A stretch of DNA of 64,000 nt, taken from contig NZ_JAGOBJ010000002.1 of assembly GCF_017983445.1 (NCBI RefSeq), positions 124,001-188,000 of the forward strand, written 5' to 3'. The notes beneath the pieces are model-generated. The model was not told the origin of the DNA. It did no database searches and worked only from the letters and a program-made list of their open reading frames with translations. The stretch's first letter is position 1. Each line of letters starts with the position of its first letter. This stretch comes from Halomonas sp. (lineage in GTDB: Bacteria > Pseudomonadota > Gammaproteobacteria > Pseudomonadales > Halomonadaceae). Positions 44,948-53,676 of this stretch are shown here, one piece after another. Made by a program: the position numbers and the translations under genes.

Positions 44948-46660
44948 TTAGCGTTTCAAAAAATTGCTCTTCACCAAGTGAACGACTTCATCCATACGTC
45001 CACTCAATACGGCCTTGGCTGAATAAAGCGCGGTAGACGCTACCTGACCGGCCTCCACTTTGGGCGGCATCACCAGCTCCATGGGGTTGACGGCAACATC
45101 TAAGAGCGCGGGGCCGGGCTGTGCCAGCCACTGACCGATAGCGGTTTCCAACTGGTCTTCACGCTCGACACGCTGCCCCCAGAGTCCCATGGCCGATGCG
45201 ACTTCACCAAAGTTCGGGTTTTCAAGCTCAGTATAGGTATCCAGCAATCCCTCCACTTTCTGCTCCAGCTCGACAAAACTAAGCGAACGATTGTTATACA
45301 CCACAATTTTGAGCGGAATACGCCGCTGTACTAACGTTAGCAGATCTCCCATCAGCATACTCAACCCACCATCACCGCACATGGCGATGACCTGGCGTTC
45401 CGGATAAGCCAGCTGCATGCCTAGTGCTTGAGGATAAGCATTGGCCATGGTGCCATGCTGTAAACTTGCCAGTGTACGACGCTGCCCTGAGGCCTGAATA
45501 TGGCGCAACATCCACACGGTCACGCTTCCCGTATCGGCCGTAAACAGCGCGTTATCAGCAGCCAAGCGATCAATTGCCAGGGTCAGCTCTTGCGGATGAA
45601 TAAGCGCATCATCGTGGCTTTCATGTGCCGACTTTTCTAAAGATTTTGTGTAGTGCTTGCGACATTTTTCTAGCCAGCGAGAGCTGTCGTTTCTTTTGAC
45701 CACTTGCGAGAGCGCTTCACAGGTGTCACGTGCGCTGCCCACAATCCCGATATCCACCGGGTAACGTTTGCCAATCTGAGTGGGGTCGCTATCCACCTGA
45801 ATAATCGTGGCGCTGTCGGGGTAGAACTGCTTGAAAGCAAAGCTACAGCCCAGCATCAGCAAAGTATCGCACTCGGAAACCGCCCGATAACCTCCTTCAA
45901 GGCCATAAACGCCGGTCATGCCTACTTGGTAGGGGTTATCGTGCTCAATAAAATCTTTAGCACGGGAGGTCCAGGCAACCGGTGCCTGCAGCTTTTCAGC
46001 CAACGCGATTACCTGGTCACGGGCATCACTACACCCGGCACCCGCGAAAATCGTAATCTTGCCGCCCTTGTTGAGCGCTTTGACGGCGGGCACAAACGCA
46101 TCGGCGCTCGGGCGCAGCGAGTACTCAAACCGATGCGTACGGTAAGCAAGCTCGCTTTCGGGTGTTTTCGTCATAATATCGCCAGGCACAATAATCACGG
46201 CGACACCGCCTTTAGCGAGCGCCGCTTGTGCCGCCAGCGCAGTCATGCGCCGAGCCTGCTCAGGAGAAGCGAGGGTTTCACAAAAAACGCTGTACTGCTT
46301 AAAAATCTGCGTTTGATCCACTTCCTGGGGAAAGCTGCCTCCGGTTTCCTCCTGAGGCACTTGCGTGGCAATTAAGACAACAGGGGCTCCATTGCGATGG
46401 GCATCAAACAGCCCATTTACAAAATGAAGGCTGCCAGGACCGCAGGAACCAGCACACAGAGCTAGCTCCTGCGTTAAATAGGCCTCGCCGCCTGCGGCAA
46501 AACCACCAACCTCTTCATGACGTACACCGATCCATTCGATCTCGCTTTGGCGTAGCGCATCGGTGAAGTGGTTAAGCGTATCTCCTACTATCCCGTAGCA
46601 ACGTTTCGCTCCAGCGTTTTGCAACGTATCGACCATTATTTCGGCAACATTGGCACTCAT
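44948..46660 (-). CDS. poxB: Thiamine-diphosphate enzyme, pyruvate dehydrogenase (quinone) type
   Basis: 570 residues from ATG 46660 (GGAG 7 nt upstream; the longer frame to 46762 has no family likeness). The catalytic Glu is in GVRHEEVGGFAAGGEAYL, the FAD/central domain follows, and the ThDP motif runs from MCGDGGLSMLMGDL to VVYNNRSL. The overall pattern and length fit PoxB, a peripheral membrane flavoenzyme oxidising pyruvate to acetate and CO2. Other ThDP enzymes (acetolactate synthase, oxalyl-CoA decarboxylase) fit less well. It is divergent from a small conserved gene. Confidence 0.87.
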   Translation of the reverse strand: MSANVAEIMVDTLQNAGAKRCYGIVGDTLNHFTDALRQSEIEWIGVRHEEVGGFAAGGEAYLTQELALCAGSCGPGSLHFVNGLFDAHRNGAPVVLIATQVPQEETGGSFPQEVDQTQIFKQYSVFCETLASPEQARRMTALAAQAALAKGGVAVIIVPGDIMTKTPESELAYRTHRFEYSLRPSADAFVPAVKALNKGGKITIFAGAGCSDARDQVIALAEKLQAPVAWTSRAKDFIEHDNPYQVGMTGVYGLEGGYRAVSECDTLLMLGCSFAFKQFYPDSATIIQVDSDPTQIGKRYPVDIGIVGSARDTCEALSQVVKRNDSSRWLEKCRKHYTKSLEKSAHESHDDALIHPQELTLAIDRLAADNALFTADTGSVTVWMLRHIQASGQRRTLASLQHGTMANAYPQALGMQLAYPERQVIAMCGDGGLSMLMGDLLTLVQRRIPLKIVVYNNRSLSFVELEQKVEGLLDTYTELENPNFGEVASAMGLWGQRVEREDQLETAIGQWLAQPGPALLDVAVNPMELVMPPKVEAGQVASTALYSAKAVLSGRMDEVVHLVKSNFLKR

Positions 46661-46783
46661 GTCGCGACTCCATTTGCAGAGGGAAAAAGTTTCTCGCTTA
46701 TAAAGCCTAGCGGGTGAAGTGCCTTTTTGCCGCCTATAGCCATGACTCTGGCGCACAGCCACTTAAATCGAGCCTTCAAATCC

Positions 46784-46800
46784 TTGCTGCATCGCAGCAA
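46784..46800. promoter_or_regulatory. TTGCTGC-N3-GCAGCAA inverted repeat before small protein A
   Basis: Perfect 7-bp arms around ATC. A TATACT at 46809-46814 could be the -10 element of the promoter of small protein A, so the repeat would cover the -35 area and suit an operator. Confidence 0.5.
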
Positions 46801-46845
46801 ATACCCGCTATACTTTATCGGATGTCCTACCAGGAGGATCGCACA

Positions 46846-46959
46846 ATGGCTTTCCCGCTATTTCCTACTCCCTACGATGGCGATGTACTGCATTTCTGGA
46901 AGCTCCAAGCGTTATGTCAGCGAGCCGCTATGAAGGCTCTGGAAGAGCATCTAGGTTAA
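46846..46959 (+). CDS. Small protein A, 37 residues, unknown function
   Basis: ATG 46846 is preceded by a consensus AGGAGG (46832-46837) at 8-nt spacing, so I choose it over the longer frame from 46714. The protein has a Pro/aromatic-rich N-terminus and a helix-like C-terminus with FWKLQALCQRAAMKALEEH. Small protein B (47256-47378) aligns without gaps from the Asp before the Trp: shared W, AL, QRAA and A. A strong hairpin terminator follows within 25 bp of the stop. Short helical proteins of this kind may bind a membrane, a granule or a partner protein, but I do not recognise a named family. Confidence 0.75.
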   Translation: MAFPLFPTPYDGDVLHFWKLQALCQRAAMKALEEHLG

Positions 46960-46983
46960 ACCCTTGGTTTTAGACATGATGCG

Positions 46984-47030
46984 AAAAAAAATCAGACACG
47001 CTAAAGCTTTTTCTGGCGTGTTTGATTTTT
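46984..47030 (+). terminator. Terminator after small protein A
   Basis: AAATCAGACACGC pairs with GCGTGTTTGATTT (one mismatch) across a 17-nt loop and is followed by T. The A-rich left arm makes it bidirectional. Confidence 0.82.
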
Positions 47031-47056
47031 ATAAAAAGCTTTCTTCATTCAAGGAT

Positions 47057-47097
47057 GTAAGCAATTGCCGATTAATTTTGTAAGCAATTGCTTACAA
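47057..47097. promoter_or_regulatory. Double operator: half site plus perfect 20-bp palindrome
   Basis: TTGTAAGCAATTGCTTACAA (47078-47097) is fully self-complementary. The 12-bp sequence GTAAGCAATTGC also occurs at 47057-47068, exactly 23 bp earlier, about two helical turns. Perfect palindromes of this length are typical of TetR- or LacI-type dimers. The regulator is not encoded nearby. Confidence 0.7.
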
Positions 47098-47174
47098 TCA
47101 ATCGTCATTTACCTACGTCTTTTGGCTAGCTATGCGCAAAAAAAGCGCCTACCATCTAGTTTCGCAAGCCAATG

Positions 47175-47219
47175 TTGCGATGCACAACAGAATGTTGTTA
47201 TAAAATGTCGTTATAACAA
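47175..47219 (+). promoter_or_regulatory. Promoter and overlapping operator of small protein B
   Basis: Candidate -35 TTGCGA (47175-47180) and -10 TATAAA (47199-47204) are 18 bp apart. The -10 is embedded in a perfect inverted repeat TTGTTATAA-N7-TTATAACAA (47195-47219). A protein bound there would block transcription initiation. Confidence 0.65.
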
Positions 47220-47255
47220 AAATATTGAATAAATCACTCAAAAGGAGTGCATGCC

Positions 47256-47378
47256 ATGCAACACTCAGTAACTCAATATCCGGCAATCAGCGCCGACATC
47301 ATGGAAGTATGGGCGCAACGTGCTCTGAAGCAGCGCGCAGCGTTTGAGGCCATTGCAGCCTATATGTGCAAGCGTTGA
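47256..47378 (+). CDS. Small protein B, 40 residues, unknown function, paralogue of small protein A
   Basis: I translated this directly: MQHSVTQYPAISADIMEV, then WAQRALKQRAAFEAIAAY and the end MCKR. AAGGAG (47242-47247) lies 8 nt before ATG 47256. Against small protein A, the last ~24 residues align without gaps with D, W, A-L, QRAA and A identical and several conservative changes. A perfect hairpin terminator follows. The complete cassette (operator, promoter, ribosome site, short frame, terminator) argues for a real gene although it is very short. Confidence 0.72.
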   Translation: MQHSVTQYPAISADIMEVWAQRALKQRAAFEAIAAYMCKR

Positions 47379-47413
47379 GCGTTTACCGTTATTTGTACTC
47401 GTTTGCCTAAAGC

Positions 47414-47445
47414 TAACGCCTCATATGTCGAGGCGTTATTATTTT
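47414..47445 (+). terminator. Terminator after small protein B
   Basis: TAACGCCTC / GAGGCGTTA is a perfect 9-bp stem with a 7-nt loop, followed by TTATTTT. It lies between small protein B and the convergent speG. Confidence 0.85.
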
Positions 47446-47479
47446 AATACTCTGAAAGCACGCTCATGTCCTGCAACCT

Positions 47480-48028
47480 TTACGCACTATTTTTTAAGCT
47501 TGAATTGCTTTCAAGCTCATTCAGGTAGGTCTCTTGCAAAATATACATGCGTTTTACATCGCGATATTTGCCATTGATAAAGAACTCCTGCACTAGGTGC
47601 CCTTCCTCAATAAACCCGCTCTCTTCATAAAGGTGGATCGCCTTGATGTTTTCCACTGCCACGATCAAATACACCTTATGTACATTCAAAATGGTAAACG
47701 AGTAGTGCAGCGCCTGGCGTATCAATGAGCGTGCAAATCCTTTGCCCTGATGATCAGGAGTAATAATAATTTGAAATTCAGCGCTGCGATGGATGTAGTC
47801 AATTTCGATTAACTCAACCAAACCAATGGCGATGCCTGAACTGTCCTCGGCCACAAAGCGCCGCTCGGCATTATCGTGGATATGCTTGTTGTAAAGTTCT
47901 TCCAGCTCATCAAAGGATTCGTACGGCTCTTCAAACCAGTACGACATGATGCTTTGATTATTATTTAATTCATGCACAAAGCGCAGATCGCTACGCTCCA
48001 GCGCACGCAAGTAAAGCCTATGACTCAT
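47480..48028 (-). CDS. speG: Spermidine N1-acetyltransferase
   Basis: 182 residues from ATG 48028. It follows E. coli SpeG closely as I recall it: LRALERSDLRFVHELNNN, MSYWFEEPYESFDELEELY, KHIHDNAERRFV, EFQIIITPDHQGKGFARSL (acetyl-CoA loop Q/G-x-G-x-G/A) and HEFF-like QEFFINGKYRDVKRM. It transfers acetyl from acetyl-CoA to spermidine or spermine, relieving polyamine stress. The upstream ATG at 48046 is less likely because GAGAG is better placed for 48028. It lies 69 bp after an amine-oxidase-like FAD enzyme gene read in the same direction. Confidence 0.92.
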   Translation of the reverse strand: MSHRLYLRALERSDLRFVHELNNNQSIMSYWFEEPYESFDELEELYNKHIHDNAERRFVAEDSSGIAIGLVELIEIDYIHRSAEFQIIITPDHQGKGFARSLIRQALHYSFTILNVHKVYLIVAVENIKAIHLYEESGFIEEGHLVQEFFINGKYRDVKRMYILQETYLNELESNSSLKNSA

Positions 48029-48097
48029 TATTACTACTCTCGTCATGTAATGGCGCGTGTATGGGGCTACCAGATATAGAGTAGCCCAATGGGTATT

Positions 48098-49309
48098 TTA
48101 AACGTGACGTTTAAAAGAAAATAGCTCGGTCAGTGGATGCTCCTTCCCCTCGATTAACGCACGCAATAGCTTTGCACCGATCATGCTGTAGCTAATGCCG
48201 TTGCCACCGTAAGCCATCGCAAAGTGCACGTTGGGCCCATGAGCGTCGTGAGGGCCAAAATAAGGCAGTCCATCGCTTGTTTCTGCAAACGTTCCCGCCC
48301 AGCTAAAAGTAGGATTAATGGTTAATGACGGCCAAAGGGCCTTTACCTTATCAGCCAACCCCTGGGCTTTCTCCAGTACCCGGTCCTCGCGGCGTTTGGG
48401 GATATCCTGCTCATCGTCATCCCCACCCACCAACAAGCGACCATTCTGAGTGGTGCGTAGATAAAGATACGGGCGCGACGATTCCCAGACTAGCGTATGT
48501 TTTAGCTCGCCCAGCATTTCAGGCGTCATCGGGTCGGTAATAAACGCATAGCTGCTGCGGTTTTTAGCCACGGGCTCAGGCAGCCACGCCTGGGACTCAT
48601 AGCCTGCAGCAATCACGACCTGCTGACAGGTGAGCGTTGCACCATTGGTCAGCGTAAGCGCTATATGCTGGTCGTGCTGGGTCATATGAGCAACTTGGGT
48701 ACGGTCGTATACCTCACTGCCCCGTGTGGTGATTTTGCTAAAGAGCTGATAGGCCATTTGATAAGGATCCATGCTGGCCGCCAGCTCCGTTAAAATAGCC
48801 CCAGGCGCTTCAAAGCCATAGCGCTCTAATATGGCTTCCCGCTCAAGCCAGCTGGCCTCAAATCCGTTTTTCTTGCGTAGCAGAAGCTCTTCTTTCAAGG
48901 ATGTGACGTCTTCTTCACTGCTTGCAAAATAGAGGCTCTTCTGGCGTTCAAACTCCACGTTCTCCAGCTCAAGCGCCAGGGCTTCAAGCTCCAGAATCGA
49001 ATCGGCACAGGCGCGATAAGCGAGTACCGCATTTGTCTCACCGTAATGCTTGGCAAGCTCAGTCATGTGAGTATCAATTTCATACTGCAACAGCGCAGTA
49101 CTTGCCGCCGTACTCCCCCAGCCGATGTCCCGGCGCTCAAGCACCACCACATGATGGCCATGCTGGCTTAGTTCATTGGCAATCAGTGCGCCGGTAATTC
49201 CGCCACCGATCACTGCTACATCGCATTGATGGTCACGGGTGAGCTGTGGGAAAGTAGTCAATAGACCATTCTTTACTGCCCAAAACGGATAGCCGCTTTT
49301 AAGATCCAT
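48098..49309 (-). CDS. FAD-dependent amino-acid/amine oxidoreductase (DAO family, PuuB-like)
   Basis: 403 residues. The N-terminal dinucleotide site is VAVIGGGITGALIANELSQHG, followed by the acidic strand end VLER and GWGSTAASTALLQYE. The C-terminal FAD signature appears in GLPYFGPHD and YGGNGISYS. The family includes gamma-glutamylputrescine oxidase and glycine/D-amino-acid oxidases. Its partner speG suggests a polyamine-derived substrate (inference). AGGGA lies 6 nt before ATG 49309. Confidence 0.85.
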   Translation of the reverse strand: MDLKSGYPFWAVKNGLLTTFPQLTRDHQCDVAVIGGGITGALIANELSQHGHHVVVLERRDIGWGSTAASTALLQYEIDTHMTELAKHYGETNAVLAYRACADSILELEALALELENVEFERQKSLYFASSEEDVTSLKEELLLRKKNGFEASWLEREAILERYGFEAPGAILTELAASMDPYQMAYQLFSKITTRGSEVYDRTQVAHMTQHDQHIALTLTNGATLTCQQVVIAAGYESQAWLPEPVAKNRSSYAFITDPMTPEMLGELKHTLVWESSRPYLYLRTTQNGRLLVGGDDDEQDIPKRREDRVLEKAQGLADKVKALWPSLTINPTFSWAGTFAETSDGLPYFGPHDAHGPNVHFAMAYGGNGISYSMIGAKLLRALIEGKEHPLTELFSFKRHV

Positions 49310-49394
49310 CTTATTCCCTTTACTGAGTTCGTATCGATAGCTTTAACAATAGTTGCTTGTCGCAGAAATAACTTATTTATAAGAGGAAATTTTC

Positions 49395-50402
49395 ATGATC
49401 GATTTACGTAGCGATACGGTGACTCGCCCGTCTCCGGCCATGCTGGAAGCCATGATGACAGCCCCAGTGGGTGATGATGTCTGGGGTGACGACCCCACGG
49501 TAAATGTGTTTCAGGAAAACCTGGCAGCGATCACCGGCAAACAGGCGGCGCTGCTGTTCCCCAGCGGTACACAGAGCAATCTGGTAGGCCTGATGGCCCA
49601 CTGCGAGCGTGGTGATGAGTATATTGTTGGTCAATCAGCGCATACGTATCGTTACGAAGGAGGCGGCGCGGCCGTGCTTGGCAGCATTCAACCGCAGCCG
49701 ATTGAAAATGCCAGCGACGGTAGCTTGCCACTGGAGAAAATAAGCGCAGCGATTAAAGCCGATGATTTTCATTTTGCCCGTACACGTTTATTGACGCTGG
49801 AAAATACGATAGGAGGCAAGGTATTGCCTGAAGAATACGTGCGTCAGGCAACCGAGTTTGCCCGCTCGCGCGGCTTATCAACGCATCTGGATGGGGCACG
49901 CCTGTTTAACGCAGCCGTGGCGTCTCAAGTATCGCTGGAACAGCTTTGCACACCGTTTGACAGCGTCTCGCTATGCTTTTCCAAAGGTATGGGAACGCCG
50001 ATCGGGTCTGCCCTGGTAGGCTCCCAGGCGTTTATCGCACGCGCCCGGCGCTGGCGCAAAGTCGTGGGTGGCGGTATGCGTCAGGCAGGAATTATTGCGG
50101 CGGCCTGTCAATACGCGCTTGATCATCATATGGATGACTTGGCAAAAGATCATCAGCGCGCCACACGCTTAGCACAGGGTCTGGCAACGCTACCCGGTCT
50201 CGAGATTACCTCCCAGTCCACCAATATGGTGTTTATAAGCATTCCGGAAGAGCACGTATCGCCTCTTTCAGCCTGGCTTAAAGAGCACGATATTTTAATC
50301 GAGCTTTTATATGCCACGCGCCTAGTCGTTCACCGGGATATTGACGATGCCGATATCGATAAAGTGCTTGAGGTGATGAAGGCGTACTTTAGCCAGCATT
50401 AA
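49395..50402 (+). CDS. ltaE: Low-specificity L-threonine aldolase
   Basis: 335 residues, the normal length. The start MIDLRSDTVTRPSPAML is the family hallmark, GDDVWGDDPTVN follows, and the PLP lysine is in LCFSKGMGTPIGS near residue 199. The enzyme splits L-threonine or L-allo-threonine to glycine and acetaldehyde. It is divergent from the FAD oxidoreductase gene and followed by a strong terminator. Confidence 0.94.
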   Translation: MIDLRSDTVTRPSPAMLEAMMTAPVGDDVWGDDPTVNVFQENLAAITGKQAALLFPSGTQSNLVGLMAHCERGDEYIVGQSAHTYRYEGGGAAVLGSIQPQPIENASDGSLPLEKISAAIKADDFHFARTRLLTLENTIGGKVLPEEYVRQATEFARSRGLSTHLDGARLFNAAVASQVSLEQLCTPFDSVSLCFSKGMGTPIGSALVGSQAFIARARRWRKVVGGGMRQAGIIAAACQYALDHHMDDLAKDHQRATRLAQGLATLPGLEITSQSTNMVFISIPEEHVSPLSAWLKEHDILIELLYATRLVVHRDIDDADIDKVLEVMKAYFSQH

Positions 50403-50448
50403 GCGGTGTACGAGCTTTTTTATCCTGAGCAGGGATACGTAGACCAAG

Positions 50449-50488
50449 CGGTAGGCGCTTAGGGTTTAAGCGCCTACCGTACATTTTA
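50449..50488. terminator. Bidirectional terminator between ltaE and fhuB
   Basis: CGGTAGGCGCTTA / TAAGCGCCTACCG is a perfect 13-bp stem with a 5-nt loop and an AT-rich tail. It lies between convergent ltaE and fhuB and can serve both. Confidence 0.85.
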
Positions 50489-50504
50489 GGCTCGTTTGAA
50501 CGAC

Positions 50505-52505
50505 TTATAACCGCCGCAGGCCCCACATAAAGTAAGCGCCGCCAATCAAGGAAGCGACAAGGCCTGCCGGTATCTCATACGGGAACATAATCTGACGACC
50601 GACCCAATCGGCCATCACCATCAGCAGCATGCCGATCAGCGCCGCGCCCAACAGATGTTGGCGCGCACGCGAGAAACCTACTAAGCGCGCCATATGAGGC
50701 GCCAGCAAGCCAATAAATGAAAGCGGCCCAACGATCAACGTAGCGCAGGCGGTTAGCAGAGCGACCAGCAACAATAGCGCAAGCCGCGCACGATTCAGAT
50801 TAATGCCCAGCGAACGTGCGGTGGGTGCGCCTAGCGGCAAAATATCCAGCCACCGGTTGAACGGCAGTGTCACCAGTGCTAGCCCGACGGCAATACTGCC
50901 GACCACCACGGCACTTGTCACGTCGACGTAGTATGTCGAACCCGCCAGCCACGCAATGACCTGCTGCCCACGTGGGTCGCCGCCCGCCAATAACACGCTG
51001 CGCACCGCATCGAACAAGGCGCTTATCGCAACGCCGCTCAGCAAAAGTCGTTCAGGTACAAAACCGCTTTTACGGTTCAAGGCGACCAACACCAATAGCG
51101 TAGCCATCGCACCTAATGTACCGATACCGATCAGGGCAATATTGCTGGGAGTGGGTAAAAAATAAATACCCAGAATCAGCGCAATGGCACAGCCACCGCT
51201 AATGCCCAAGACTTCGGGGCTTGCCATGGGGTTGGCAGAAAGCCGCTGCAGTACGGTTCCCGCGACCGCAAGCATCAAGCCACTGGCCACCGCTGCCATG
51301 ACGCGGGGCAACCGCCACTCCAGCACATTCCAATCAGCAGGCGATATCCAATACCAGCCCTCTGCTCCCTGACCTAATAGCAGGCCAAAAATGCTAAACA
51401 CCAATAGCGCCAGCATAATACCCATTGCCAGGCGATGCGGTGCGGGGTGTCGGTTCATAAATACCCCCGCCGCACGTGGAGGCCGGTCGCCTTGCAGTTT
51501 CAACCGCGGTATTAGCCACATCAGTAACGGCGCACCTAGCGCGCCAGTAATGGCACCGGTAGGAATCAGCGTGGCCACCATGCCCGAGAAATGCTGAAGC
51601 AGAAGGTCGGTGGTGGCAAGCAACACAGCCCCAAGCAGAGTGGACCACACAATACGGGTACGTAATCGACGGGCGCCAGCCATACGCACGATGTTAGGCG
51701 CCGCAAGGCCAATAAAACCGATGATTCCGACCACACTCACCACGCTGCCGGTGATAAAAACGGCTAATCCAAGGCCTGCAAAGCGCAGGTATTTAAGCGA
51801 TATACCTAAACTCTTGGCACTGGCATCATCCAGCTCCAACACGCCTAAAGGACGCAGCAACAGCCCGGCAGCTACAACGCTTATCGCCAGATGAGGCCAT
51901 AAAGAGGCCACGCCATCCCAGCCGTTTTGGGCAAGTGACCCCGCCCCCCAAATCAGTAGGCCCGCCAGAGTTTCATGATTGAAAAGCAGCAGTGCGGTGG
52001 AAAGCGCACCCAGGTACAAATTGACCACCAGGCCTGCCAGCACCACCACAACGGGGGCAAGGCCGCGTCGCCAGGTAATCGCAAACACCAGGCCAACGGC
52101 CAATCCCCCACCGATTAACGCCACCCACTCACGCCCGATGACCAGCAGGCCTGGTGCCATCAGCGTTGCCACCATAAGCGCCAGGTTAGCGCCTGACGCC
52201 ACGCCCAACGTAGTTGGCGATGCCAAAGGGTTACGCAACACCTGCTGCATTAATACCCCGGCCAGCGCCAACCCGCCGCCCGCTAGCAGCGCCACACAGA
52301 GCCGTGGCCACCAGGCATAGTAAAGTAATACTTCATTGGTATTTTCAAACGAAGGCGCAAGGAGCGCATGAAGCCCGGTGAGAATGCCGCCCTGACCGTG
52401 GAGGCTCATCGCAAACAGTATCAGCAACGGCAGGCTAAGCAACAAGCAAACGTTGGCAGGAGACATACCGCGCGTTTTTTGCCCAAGGGCGTCGGTACTT
52501 ATCAT
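50505..52505 (-). CDS. fhuB: Iron-hydroxamate ABC importer permease, fused double FecCD type
   Basis: 666 residues with about 20 hydrophobic helices, made of two homologous FecCD halves as in FhuB. Each half has the SFIGLLAPH / GFIGLAAPN loop near its end and the [15 protein letters not shown] / [15 protein letters not shown] entry motif. It passes ferric hydroxamate siderophores across the inner membrane with FhuC and FhuD, which are encoded about 1.8 kb away on the plus strand. It is divergent from the siderophore-interacting protein gene, with a Fur-like box between. Confidence 0.93.
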   Translation of the reverse strand: MISTDALGQKTRGMSPANVCLLLSLPLLILFAMSLHGQGGILTGLHALLAPSFENTNEVLLYYAWWPRLCVALLAGGGLALAGVLMQQVLRNPLASPTTLGVASGANLALMVATLMAPGLLVIGREWVALIGGGLAVGLVFAITWRRGLAPVVVVLAGLVVNLYLGALSTALLLFNHETLAGLLIWGAGSLAQNGWDGVASLWPHLAISVVAAGLLLRPLGVLELDDASAKSLGISLKYLRFAGLGLAVFITGSVVSVVGIIGFIGLAAPNIVRMAGARRLRTRIVWSTLLGAVLLATTDLLLQHFSGMVATLIPTGAITGALGAPLLMWLIPRLKLQGDRPPRAAGVFMNRHPAPHRLAMGIMLALLVFSIFGLLLGQGAEGWYWISPADWNVLEWRLPRVMAAVASGLMLAVAGTVLQRLSANPMASPEVLGISGGCAIALILGIYFLPTPSNIALIGIGTLGAMATLLVLVALNRKSGFVPERLLLSGVAISALFDAVRSVLLAGGDPRGQQVIAWLAGSTYYVDVTSAVVVGSIAVGLALVTLPFNRWLDILPLGAPTARSLGINLNRARLALLLLVALLTACATLIVGPLSFIGLLAPHMARLVGFSRARQHLLGAALIGMLLMVMADWVGRQIMFPYEIPAGLVASLIGGAYFMWGLRRL

Positions 52506-52629
52506 AACGCGTGATCTCGGGTAGTTACCCAGCCATGGATAAGGGGCAACGCGATAGGCAGCACGATCATTTCAGAGCCTTAGCTTTGTTTGGGCGGTAA
52601 CAGCAGGAAAATAAAGCTGTGATTTTAAA

Positions 52630-52644
52630 TGATAACGATTAGCA
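52630..52644. promoter_or_regulatory. Fur-like box between fhuB and the siderophore reductase gene
   Basis: TGATAACGATTAGCA matches the 7-1-7 Fur pattern TGATAAT-N-ATTATCA at 12 of 14 positions. It can serve both divergent genes. Confidence 0.75.
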
Positions 52645-52679
52645 CTACAATTGATACCCTCGTTATCGGAGTCCCCTTA

Positions 52680-53656
52680 ATGGCCGCAAAACCCAGTTAC
52701 CTGCTGTTTGATGTCACCTTATTACGGCGTACTCAAATCAGCCCTTCACTTGTCAGGTTCACATTCACCGGCCCGCAAGTAGAACAAATGGCAACCTATG
52801 CGCCGGATCAGCGTATCAAGCTGTTCTTTCCCAGCAATAAAGACAGCCTGGATGCACTGTTTAACGTAGTGCAACAACAAGCCCATGACTGGTATGAGGC
52901 GTATCGCGCGTTACCCGAGACTCAGCGCCCCGCAATGCGTACGTACACTATTCGTGCGTTACGCGCTGAATGTGCCGAAGTGGATGTCGAATTCGTGCTC
53001 CACGGCGATAATGGCCCGGCTTCCCGCTGGGCAATGAATGCTCGCCCAGGCGACCGCTTGGGAATGACGGCGCCCGTAATTGACGCCCCTGGCCCGCCTC
53101 TGGGTTTTGAGTGGAAGCCGCCTAAGGGCGTTCGGCGCATTCTGCTCATCGCCGATGAAACGGCGGTGCCTGCGGCAGTGGGCATTCTTGAAGCATTGAA
53201 TGAGCTACCCCACCACCCGCAAGTTGAGGCGCTGTTTGAGGTGCCGCACAGCGATGACGCACAGACACTTCCAAGCGCTGCCAAAATGCACTGGCTTGCC
53301 AGAGACACCGACTCAGCCAGCCAGCACGGCGAGCTTTTATTGAGAGCGGTACGCGACATCGATTTAGCACAGGAAATCAAAGCACTCGGCGGCAAGCCCT
53401 GCAAAGTGGCTGGCGGTGACATTGAAGACAGTAGTGGAGATAGTATTGGAAATAGTAGTGGAGACAGCATTGAAGATAGTGAAGAGCCGCTTTGGGAACC
53501 GGCTGCGGTTAACGACAGCGCGCCTTTTTACGCCTGGATTGCGGCCGAAACCAAGGTCGCCCGGCAGCTGCGCCGCTATTTAGTCAACGAATGCGGTTTG
53601 CCCAAACAGTATGTGACGAGTATGGGTTACTGGCGCCTAGGTAAAGAAAATAGCTA
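52680..53656 (+). CDS. Siderophore-interacting protein (ferric-siderophore reductase, ViuB type)
   Basis: About 325 residues from ATG 52680 (GGAG 8 nt upstream; the longer frame from 52629 would cover the Fur box). The FAD domain has FTGPQ...RIKLFFPS and MRTYTIRALR, then GPASRWAMNARPGDRLGMTAP. The NAD-binding part has LLIADETAVPAAVGILEAL, and the C-terminal block is FYAWIAAETKVARQLRRYLV. It reduces iron from the siderophore in the cytoplasm. An acidic Ser/Asp insertion with eight-residue periodicity (codons 53418-53486) interrupts the NAD domain and is unusual. It is followed by the cytochrome b561 gene. Confidence 0.9.
53418..53486 (+). repeat. In-frame tandem repeat, 24-bp period, inside the siderophore reductase gene
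   Basis: Three units encode DIEDSSG, DSIGNSSG and DSIEDSEE. The units differ by single substitutions and are multiples of three, so copy changes would alter protein length without frameshift. Confidence 0.82.
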
Positions 53657-53676
53657 AGCCATCGAGACATCCAATA

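Noticed and set aside
45704-46375. Plus-strand frame of 223 codons
   Set aside because: Antisense to poxB; no start signals or domain.
46714-46845. N-terminal extension of small protein A
   Set aside because: The consensus AGGAGG points to ATG 46846, and the extension would be read through the candidate promoter and the inverted repeat.
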